Assembly: GCA_040905245.1 (NCBI GenBank)
Contig: JBBDRX010000018.1
Location: forward strand, 1 to 10,649
Length of the DNA stretch: 10,649 bases
Direction of reading: 5' to 3'
Source of the DNA: JBBDRX01 sp040905245
GTDB lineage: Bacteria; Bacteroidota; Rhodothermia; Balneolales; Balneolaceae
In this document: positions 1 to 4,902 of the stretch, piece by piece
Layout of the letters: each line of letters starts with the position of its first letter
How positions within the stretch are numbered: the first letter of the stretch is position 1
The notes under the pieces: generated by a model
The model's input: only the letters and a program-made list of their open reading frames with translations
What the model was told of the DNA's origin: nothing
The model's database searches: none
Translations under genes and position numbers: made by a program

Positions 1-52
1 CCGACGACCGGCGGTTTACAAAACCGCTGCTCTACCCCTGAGCTACACTGGC
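1..52 (-). tRNA. tRNA-Thr(UGU), 3' part cut by window edge
   Basis: Read on the minus strand, the sequence starting at base 52 gives a 7-base acceptor strand (GCCAGTG), T8 and A9, a D arm (GCTC ... GAGC) and an anticodon stem GCGGT/ACCGC closing the loop TTTGTAA. The three central loop bases are TGT, which reads ACA threonine codons. About 52 bases are present; the T arm, 3' acceptor strand and discriminator lie beyond the left edge. In many bacteria a tRNA-Thr(UGU) begins the tRNA-Thr/Tyr/Gly/Thr cluster in front of tuf, so this gene may lead into such a cluster; that is only a guess from here. Confidence 0.93.
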
Positions 53-207
53 CTCATTTGACCTCTGCCACAAAACAGTAAATCAAGGTACAATGAGCCA
101 GACTCTGACCCACGCTACACCAAAACAGATCAGTCCGCTGCCCTGATGGCGAAAGACCCGAAATTTAAAAACATTCTACCTCTGAGTCAAGACACAACCT
201 GCCTTTT
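53..207 (-). other. Gap between dedA and tRNA-Thr; weak hairpin, no clear promoter
   Basis: This stretch should hold the end of the dedA transcript and the promoter of the tRNA gene. On the minus strand there is a 5-bp inverted repeat ATCAG/CTGAT (147-143 with 133-129) followed by CTGTTTT, a weak candidate terminator about 60 bases past the dedA stop. The octamer CAAAACAG occurs twice on the plus strand (71-78 and 121-128). No convincing -35/-10 or TTTG/TAnnTTTG pair was found in front of the tRNA. No small gene was seen. Confidence 0.3.
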
Positions 208-843
208 TTACTCTCCCACTGACCTCTCTTTGGAAAATCGCCCTTTCACATACCAGTAGATCCCGAAAATCAGCAGTAATCCGGCAATTATCCATCCATA
301 TATCTGCAACCATCGCCCAATCTCCTGCCAGTTCTCATGAACAAACCAACCTGCACTCAAAAGCACGAAATTCCAGATCAGAGAACTGACTGCACTGCTG
401 AGAATGGTTGTCTTGATCTTTGTCCGATAGATACCGGCAATCAGTGAGATGACTGATCGCGTCCCGGCCAGAAAACGGTTGGCAATGATCACCCACTGCC
501 CCCAGCGTTTCACCCAACGTTTCCCCCGATCAATATAGTCCTTGTCGAACCATCTCGAGAGCCAGAATGCCTCTCCGCCCTGATCGATTCGATATCCCCA
601 GTAACTACCCACTCCATACATTGTCATAAAGCCCATAACAGACGAAGCCGTGGTCAGTATAAGTAACGTTTCGAACTCGACAACCCCTTGTGCTGCAAGA
701 TACCCGCCAAAAACCACCAGCATATCCCCCGGCATGGGAGGAATCAGATACTCCAGATAGGCGATCAAAAAGAAGATTACGTAGATACTGCCCGGGCCAA
801 GCGTATAGATCCAGCCAACAAGTTCGTCCAAAAAAAATTCCAT
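208..843 (-). CDS. DedA family integral membrane protein
   Basis: DedA (VTT/SNARE-associated) proteins sit in the inner membrane; several act as flippases for undecaprenyl phosphate or other lipids and support proton-dependent envelope homeostasis. Visible motifs, numbered from the chosen start: acidic and proline-rich re-entrant segment E31-x3-P35-P-x-P38-G-D40, and the NRFLAGTR segment with R123 and R129 followed by G137. These match the essential acidic pair and arginine pair known from E. coli YqjA. Hydrophobic stretches lie near 18-52, 59-80, 117-137, 145-165 and 180-202, and the tail is basic and acidic. The reading frame opens earlier at a TTG (855) that overlaps the ispF stop; the ATG at 843 was preferred because it starts a normal DedA N-terminus and has GAGAG just upstream, giving 211 residues. 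It is the last gene of the queA-ispD-ispF-dedA run, which suggests a role in handling polyprenyl-phosphate carriers. The lipid substrate cannot be read from the sequence. Confidence 0.92.
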   Translation of the reverse strand: MEFFLDELVGWIYTLGPGSIYVIFFLIAYLEYLIPPMPGDMLVVFGGYLAAQGVVEFETLLILTTASSVMGFMTMYGVGSYWGYRIDQGGEAFWLSRWFDKDYIDRGKRWVKRWGQWVIIANRFLAGTRSVISLIAGIYRTKIKTTILSSAVSSLIWNFVLLSAGWFVHENWQEIGRWLQIYGWIIAGLLLIFGIYWYVKGRFSKERSVGE

Positions 844-851
844 GCTCTCGA

Positions 852-1337
852 TCAATCCGATTCAGGGATACGTTCTACCAATACGACGGCATGGGCGGCT
901 ATTGCTTCTTCTCTTCCTATTGGCCCCGCCTTTTCATTCGTTGTCGCTTTCACAGAAACTGCTTCGGCAGAGATTTTCAGGATTCCACCAATACGCGTCC
1001 GAATCGACCCCACATGAGAGCGCAGTCGTGGCACTTCTGCTACAACCGTAGAATCAATATTGACAACCCTCCACCCTTTTTCCAGGATCATACGGTACAC
1101 CCGAGTCAGAAAAAGAGAACTGTCCCCATCCTTCCATACAGGATCGCTGTCCGGAAAATGGGCTCCGATATCTCCAAGTGCCAGAGCGCCAAGAAGTGCA
1201 TCTGTAATTGCATGCAGCAGGACATCTGCATCCGAATGTCCCAAAAGTCCTTTCTCAGAGGGAATTTTCACACCACCAATCCAGCAGGCTCTCCCCTCCA
1301 CCAACCGGTGAAGGTCATATCCATATCCAATTCGCAT
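852..1337 (-). CDS. ispF: 2-C-methyl-D-erythritol 2,4-cyclodiphosphate synthase (IspF)
   Basis: IspF is the cytosolic trimeric enzyme that turns CDP-methylerythritol 2-phosphate into methylerythritol 2,4-cyclodiphosphate and CMP, the fifth step of the MEP isoprenoid pathway. From the chosen start the metal ligands fall at D8, H10 and H42, the same numbering as in E. coli. Other family motifs present are GHSDADV (33-39), DIGAHFPDSDP, and near the C-terminus TTNEKAGPIGR followed by EEAIAAHAV. The length, 161 residues, is normal. The frame stays open back to a GTG at 1373, directly after the ispD stop, but the ATG at 1337 is better: it gives the family's usual N-terminus (MRIGYGYDLH) and has GGAGGAG about 10 bases upstream. 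The stop codon ends 8 bases before the dedA start, so translation of the two is probably linked. It follows ispD, the usual pairing for this pathway, where some bacteria have a fused IspDF. Confidence 0.96.
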   Translation of the reverse strand: MRIGYGYDLHRLVEGRACWIGGVKIPSEKGLLGHSDADVLLHAITDALLGALALGDIGAHFPDSDPVWKDGDSSLFLTRVYRMILEKGWRVVNIDSTVVAEVPRLRSHVGSIRTRIGGILKISAEAVSVKATTNEKAGPIGREEAIAAHAVVLVERIPESD

Positions 1338-1373
1338 AACCGATCGGCTCCTCCACTTGAACCGGGCCGCCAC

Positions 1374-2063
1374 TCATTTCGTCAGCATCAACTCAGCGAG
1401 CTTGAAATCGGCTGGCCAGGTAATTTTAAAATTATCTCTCGACCCCTCAACAATATGAACATCTGCACCGATATTCTCTACAAGAGTAGCATCATCCGTC
1501 GTACGCTGTCCCTCAGCCGGAGGCTGACGGTAAGCTCGCCGGAGCAGTTCTGCCTGAAAGACCTGCGGCGTCTGGGCCTTCCAAAGCTCATTCCGATCCG
1601 GAGTCGACACAACAACCCCTTGATTTGACACCCTCTTCACCGTATCTGTAACCGGAATTGCCAGAATTGCGGCACCATACCGCTCCGCTTTCAGAAGACA
1701 CTGCCGAACCTGTTCGGGCCGGATAAACGGCCGAACAGCATCGTGTATAACGATCAGGCCTGCTACTTCGGAAACAGCTTCAAGTCCTCTTCGAATAGAG
1801 TCTTCTCTCTCCAGGCCGCCTTCCCTCCACTCCAGTGTTACACCCGATGAAAAAAGAGGGCGCAGCCGTTCCACTACTTCAAAATAGTCAGATGTCGTCA
1901 CTACGACAACCTGGACAAGTTCCTCCAGAGAAGCGAATTGCCGAAGTGTATGTTCAAGTATGGTTCTTTCGGCTATACGGCGAAACGGTTTGGGAACACC
2001 TCCCCCCATCCGGCTACCCGAGCCAGCTGCCGGAATGATGAGTGAAAAGGTTCGTTTTCCCAC
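1374..2063 (-). CDS. ispD: 2-C-methyl-D-erythritol 4-phosphate cytidylyltransferase (IspD)
   Basis: IspD transfers CMP from CTP to methylerythritol 4-phosphate, the third step of the MEP pathway. The nucleotide-binding loop PAAGSGSRMG spans residues 11-20 with R18, followed by the catalytic lysine K25 in PKPF (the more common form is PKQF/Y). Further motifs are GG-x-ER-x2-SI (82-90), IHDAVRPF (106-113, with D108 and R111), TDTVK (139-143), TPQVFQ, TTDDA and the C-terminal SRDNFKIT with K213, which has the same number as the second catalytic lysine of E. coli. The length of 229 residues is normal. The start is a GTG at 2063; no in-frame ATG lies nearby upstream and the next one (M19) would remove the loop. 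A weak purine run (AGAGGG) lies upstream. It starts 18 bases after the queA stop and is followed by ispF. Confidence 0.96.
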   Translation of the reverse strand: MGKRTFSLIIPAAGSGSRMGGGVPKPFRRIAERTILEHTLRQFASLEELVQVVVVTTSDYFEVVERLRPLFSSGVTLEWREGGLEREDSIRRGLEAVSEVAGLIVIHDAVRPFIRPEQVRQCLLKAERYGAAILAIPVTDTVKRVSNQGVVVSTPDRNELWKAQTPQVFQAELLRRAYRQPPAEGQRTTDDATLVENIGADVHIVEGSRDNFKITWPADFKLAELMLTK

Positions 2064-2081
2064 AACCGTCGGCCATTCCCT

Positions 2082-3134
2082 CTACACAATCAACATTGCG
2101 TCACCAAAGGAGAAGAAACGGTACCCCTCCTTCTTCGCCTCTTCGTAGGCTTCCATCAGAAAATCATACTCTGTAAAAGCAGCAGCAAGCATAAGCAGTG
2201 TGGATTCGGGACGGTGAAAATTGGTAATTAACGCTTCCGTGATTTTAAAATCGTACGGCGGGTAGACAAACTTGTCAGTCCAACCTGTTCCAGGCTTGGA
2301 CATCCCGCTTGCCATTACACTTGTTTCGATCACCCGTACGGCTGTCGATCCACAAGCCACCACCTTGTTTTTCTTGCTCTTGAGTGCCTCGTTGATCTTG
2401 TCCGAACTCTCTTGGGAGATAAAGTAATTTTCTGAATCCATTCGATGCTTGGTAAGGTCTTCCACCTCTACCGGCCGGAACGTCCCCCAGCCAATGTGAA
2501 GTGTCGTCGGCACGAATTCGACCCCCTTCTTTTTCAACTTTGCAACAAGTTTATCCGAAAAGTGCATTCCGGCGGTCGGGGCGGCAACAGCTCCCCGCTC
2601 GGTTGCAAAAATGGTCTGATATCGCTCTTTATCCTCTTCGACCGGCTCCCGTTCGATATAGGGAGGCATCGGCATTTCACCAATACGGTCCAGAATTTTG
2701 TACAGATCTTCATTGGGTCCTTCGTACAGAAAACGGATTGTCCGACCTCTCGAAGTGGTATTGTCAACGACTTCTGCCATCAGCTCGTCGCCAAAATAGA
2801 GTTTGTTTCCGATTCGGATCTTTCGTGCAGGTTCAACCAAAACATCCCAGAGCATATTTTCCGGCTGAAGTTCACGTAGCAGAAATACCTCGATATCGGC
2901 ATCCGTCTTCTCCTTTTTCCCTTTAAGGCGGGCTGGAAAAACCTTTGTATTATTGTAGACAACCACATCTCCCTTCTTCAGATATTTGTGAATATCCGAA
3001 AACTTCTCGTGTGAGATAGACTTCTTCTCCCGGTCCAGTACCATCAGACGGGAAGCGTCTCTGGGTTCTGCAGGTTTCTCAGGAACATTCAGATCTTCAA
3101 TTTCAAACTTGAAATCTGTAAGTTTCATTTTCAT
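2082..3134 (-). CDS. queA: S-adenosylmethionine:tRNA ribosyltransferase-isomerase (QueA)
   Basis: QueA transfers and isomerises the ribosyl group of S-adenosylmethionine onto preQ1 at position 34 of tRNAs with GUN anticodons, making epoxyqueuosine. Family motifs run the full length: MKLTDFKFE at the N-terminus, AEPRDASRLMVLDR, VVVYNNTKVFPARL, the glycine/proline-rich GAVAAPTAGMHFS, LHIGWGTFRPV, HRMDSE and the C-terminal NFHRPESTLLMLAAAFTEY. The length is about 350 residues, as expected. The frame continues upstream to a TTG at 3173, but the ATG at 3134 (or a second at 3128, which gives MKLTDF directly) fits the family better. Neither ATG has a Shine-Dalgarno site, which is common in Bacteroidota. 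It is the first gene of the minus-strand run; a candidate promoter lies at 3224-3255. The protein is richer in lysine than its neighbours, with clusters such as LKSKKNK, but is otherwise unremarkable. Confidence 0.96.
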   Translation of the reverse strand: MKMKLTDFKFEIEDLNVPEKPAEPRDASRLMVLDREKKSISHEKFSDIHKYLKKGDVVVYNNTKVFPARLKGKKEKTDADIEVFLLRELQPENMLWDVLVEPARKIRIGNKLYFGDELMAEVVDNTTSRGRTIRFLYEGPNEDLYKILDRIGEMPMPPYIEREPVEEDKERYQTIFATERGAVAAPTAGMHFSDKLVAKLKKKGVEFVPTTLHIGWGTFRPVEVEDLTKHRMDSENYFISQESSDKINEALKSKKNKVVACGSTAVRVIETSVMASGMSKPGTGWTDKFVYPPYDFKITEALITNFHRPESTLLMLAAAFTEYDFLMEAYEEAKKEGYRFFSFGDAMLIV

Positions 3135-3214
3135 AACAAGTAGCGAATTTGTGAGATCCCTTTTGTCGGGCAAAAGAACGATAAACCAGTAAAAAACCTG
3201 TTCCGAGCTCGTAT

Positions 3215-3238
3215 AATAGCCTAAAAATATAGGCTATT
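3215..3238. repeat. 9-bp perfect inverted repeat overlapping the queA promoter
   Basis: AATAGCCTA (3215-3223) and TAGGCTATT (3230-3238) form a perfect 9-bp dyad around a 6-base spacer. Followed by TTTT on the plus strand it resembles a small terminator, but no plus-strand gene ends here. Its position over the candidate -7 box of the queA promoter fits an operator, or a hairpin at the very start of the leader, better. Confidence 0.5.
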
Positions 3239-3255
3239 TTCGACCTTGCCACAAA
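3224..3255 (-). promoter_or_regulatory. Candidate Bacteroidota-type promoter for queA-ispD-ispF-dedA
   Basis: On the minus strand TTTG (3255-3252) is followed after 20 bases by TATATTTT (3231-3224), which matches seven of the eight positions of the TAnnTTTG -7 box known for Bacteroides, at the right distance from the TTTG -33 box. The transcript would begin near 3217, leaving a leader of about 80 bases before queA. Prediction by eye only; AT-rich gaps give such matches by chance. Confidence 0.4.
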
Positions 3256-3355
3256 CACAATGCAAACAGAGTGGCCATGAATAGCCGACATCCGGGACAT
3301 ACCCCCCACTCTGCCTCCGACCCCCGGCCACAGAAACTCTGCTTGTAAACGGATA

Positions 3356-3384
3356 TTTACTAATACTTCTCCATTGATTATACT
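3356..3384 (+). promoter_or_regulatory. Candidate promoter for the plus-strand operon, with dyad on the -10
   Basis: TTTACT (3356-3361) and TATACT (3379-3384) are separated by exactly 17 bases, giving 4/6 and 5/6 matches to the sigma-70 consensus. Transcription would begin near 3391, leaving a leader of about 36 bases to the ATG at 3427. The -10 box sits inside an inverted repeat, TGATTA (3375-3380), 4-base spacer, TAATCA (3385-3390), which could be an operator. Prediction by eye only. Confidence 0.4.
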
Positions 3385-3426
3385 TAATCAGCAGGAAGAT
3401 GCGTTTTGTATTCAGTAGGAAGCCTT

Positions 3427-3936
3427 ATGAAAACGTTACTATTTACTCTGGTATTACTCACATTTGGTACCGTATCGGTCACAGAAGCCCAACTTCGGGA
3501 CGATCTTCCACGATCCGGCGACCTGACAGGAACTATCTATGAGACGGACAGCTCTACAAATCACAGCTTTGGAGATCTGTTCAACAGCCTCAATATGGAG
3601 ATGGGGCATTCATATAGCATGAGCATCGGAAGTGTCGGTGGCCAGTATCACAGTGTCAATGCCTACACCAACCATATGGCATTCGGACTCTCTGATAATC
3701 TGACCGGCAACCTGGATGTGTCGTTTCTCCACTCTCCATTCGGCAGCTCTTTCAGTGGCATGGGCATGGGGGGAGGGAATCTCGGATCCAGAGTCGTGAT
3801 CGACCGTGCACAACTTGACTACCAGATTTCACCTAACACGCATTTGTCTGTTCAATTTTCTCAACGCCCCTACACTTCAAGCTATTTTGGCAGATCTTCC
3901 GGCATGTTGGGAAGAAGAAGCAACTTCTGGTATTAA
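3427..3936 (+). CDS. Small exported protein of unknown function, beta-strand rich
   Basis: I do not recognise a family. The 169-residue product opens with a clear Sec signal peptide: K2, a hydrophobic core over residues 4-18, and a likely cut after TEA (A21). The mature part is rich in serine, glycine, asparagine and aromatic residues, with alternating patterns typical of beta strands (SIGSVGGQYHSVNAY, NLTGNLDVSFLHS, RAQLDYQIS, HLSVQFSQRP). A flexible Gly/Met/Ser segment (GSSFSGMGMGGGN, 106-118) sits in the middle, and the chain ends in aromatics (NFWY). It is probably periplasmic or associated with the outer membrane; it is too short and too loop-rich to call a barrel with confidence. The frame opens earlier at a TTG (3406), but ATG 3427 starts the signal peptide and has AGTAGGAAG upstream. 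It is the first gene of the operon, 6 bases before the LytR-C gene. Confidence 0.85.
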   Translation: MKTLLFTLVLLTFGTVSVTEAQLRDDLPRSGDLTGTIYETDSSTNHSFGDLFNSLNMEMGHSYSMSIGSVGGQYHSVNAYTNHMAFGLSDNLTGNLDVSFLHSPFGSSFSGMGMGGGNLGSRVVIDRAQLDYQISPNTHLSVQFSQRPYTSSYFGRSSGMLGRRSNFWY

Positions 3937-3942
3937 AACAGA

Positions 3943-4395
3943 ATGGGAGAACCTCTGAAAGAGCAGGATGGTTTTGTACTTAATGCAGCAATAGGCTTCC
4001 TGAGTGTTCTGCTCCTTCTTCTGCTGGCTGCTCTTGCGGTTCGATTTGTCTACCCGCGAATTGAAAGCAGCCGAACTGCGGAAGATCCTATCCTGATCAG
4101 TGATGTCATCCAGCTGGAAGTACTGAATGGATGCGGAATTCCCGGAGCTGCCAGCACCATGACCCGCACCTTAAGAGAGTACGGGTTTGATGTCGTTGAA
4201 TCCGGTAATTTTGACCATTTCAATATAGCCGAAACCATTCTGATTTCGAGAAATGGAAATATGGAAAATGCAACGAGAGTCGCCAATGCACTCGGCATTC
4301 CGGAAGATCGTATCCTCCGGGAAACATCCGATGATTTTTTTCTTGACGCCACACTCGTAATCGGTTCAGATTTTGAAACACTCGCTTCTCATTAA
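3943..4395 (+). CDS. Membrane-anchored LytR C-terminal domain protein
   Basis: The 150-residue product has a short cytoplasmic N-terminus, one transmembrane segment at about residues 12-36, and an outward-facing domain over about 56-141 that matches the LytR_C (LytR/CpsA/Psr C-terminal) fold: IQLEVLNGCGIPGAAS, LREYGFDVVESGNF, AETILISRNGN, ATRVANALGI. In LCP proteins this domain follows the phosphotransferase domain that attaches glycopolymers to the wall. Here the LCP catalytic domain is absent, so the protein is not itself a ligase; a role in binding an envelope polymer or a partner is only a guess. Stand-alone LytR_C proteins beside rsfS recur, to my recollection, in Bacteroidota and relatives. 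The ATG is 6 bases after the upstream stop and the stop is 9 bases before rsfS, indicating one operon. Confidence 0.88.
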   Translation: MGEPLKEQDGFVLNAAIGFLSVLLLLLLAALAVRFVYPRIESSRTAEDPILISDVIQLEVLNGCGIPGAASTMTRTLREYGFDVVESGNFDHFNIAETILISRNGNMENATRVANALGIPEDRILRETSDDFFLDATLVIGSDFETLASH

Positions 4396-4404
4396 ACAGT
4401 ACTT

Positions 4405-4833
4405 ATGACCTCACAACCCGAGACAGCTTCCGGCCAATTTACCTCACTACATCCCGACCGAACCGCAGACTCCAAACTGTTATTAGACACCATTTGTGAA
4501 GCCCTCCTTGAGAGAAAAGCGAAAGAGATCACCCTTCTTGATGTTCGTGATCTGACCACTCTGACGGACTACTTTATTATTTGTCACGGAACGTCCGATA
4601 CTCAAATTGGCGCCATAGCGAAGAATGTCATGGAGCAGACCAAAGAAAAATTGGGAGAACGCGTCTGGAAGCAGGAAGGCCTCGAACGCCGCTCATGGAT
4701 CATTCTGGATTATGTAAATGTCGTAGTCCACATCTTTAATGAGGAGAAGAGAGCTTATTACGGCATCGAAAAGATGTGGAATGACGCCGTCAAAACAGAG
4801 ATTAGCGATTCCCGACCGGCTTCGGAGGGATAA
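4405..4833 (+). CDS. rsfS: Ribosome silencing factor RsfS
   Basis: RsfS binds ribosomal protein uL14 on the large subunit and blocks joining of the subunits when nutrients are scarce. The core begins near residue 22 (SKLLLDTICEALLERKAKEITLLDV) and carries the family signature: LTDYFIICHGTSDTQIGAIA (53-72), a KQEGLERRSWIILDY segment, VVVHIFNEEKRAYYGIEKMW near the C-terminus. The length is 142 residues because of a polar N-terminal extension of about 20 residues and a short polar tail; the core is of normal size. It follows the LytR-C gene closely. In many Bacteroidota rsfS is followed by ftsH; here it is followed, after a 69-base gap with two hairpins, by a histidine kinase gene. Confidence 0.95.
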   Translation: MTSQPETASGQFTSLHPDRTADSKLLLDTICEALLERKAKEITLLDVRDLTTLTDYFIICHGTSDTQIGAIAKNVMEQTKEKLGERVWKQEGLERRSWIILDYVNVVVHIFNEEKRAYYGIEKMWNDAVKTEISDSRPASEG

Positions 4834-4834
4834 C

Positions 4835-4875
4835 CTCGGATTCCCGGCCGATCCGAGTCCGGCTACCAGCCGGAC
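4835..4875 (+). repeat. Two abutting hairpins between rsfS and the kinase gene
   Basis: CTCGGAT (4835-4841) pairs with ATCCGAG (4851-4857) around a 9-base loop. Directly after, sharing G4857, GTCCGGCT (4857-4864) pairs perfectly with AGCCGGAC (4868-4875) around a 3-base loop (ACC). No T-run follows, so neither is a standard intrinsic terminator for rsfS; they could pause polymerase, protect or process the mRNA, or act in the kinase leader. The octamer GATTCCCG is also repeated directly (4807-4814 and 4839-4846). Confidence 0.55.
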
Positions 4876-4902
4876 AACTCAATAACTTCGGCCCTGGCCC
4901 TC

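Larger units (their letters stand above)
3135..3426. other. Divergent intergenic region between queA and the secreted-protein operon
   Basis: This 292-base stretch separates the minus-strand queA operon from the plus-strand operon. No conserved small gene was found in it. It holds one candidate promoter per direction, listed separately, each overlapping a short dyad. The central part (about 3256-3350) is C-rich on the plus strand (CCCCCC, GACCCCCGGCC) and shows no clear motif. Confidence 0.7.

Noticed and set aside
1338..1373. GTG start for ispF directly after the ispD stop
   Set aside because: It adds 12 residues not seen in the family, while ATG 1337 puts the metal ligands at D8, H10 and H42 and has a good Shine-Dalgarno site.
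690..1628. 312-codon open frame on the plus strand across dedA, ispF and ispD
   Set aside because: It lies antisense to three well-supported genes, crosses their borders, and its product is rich in Arg/Pro/His/Ser with no recognisable domain, as expected of a shadow frame.
3215..3240. Inverted repeat followed by TTTT read as a plus-strand terminator
   Set aside because: No plus-strand gene ends upstream of it; queA runs the other way, so an operator or leader hairpin fits better.
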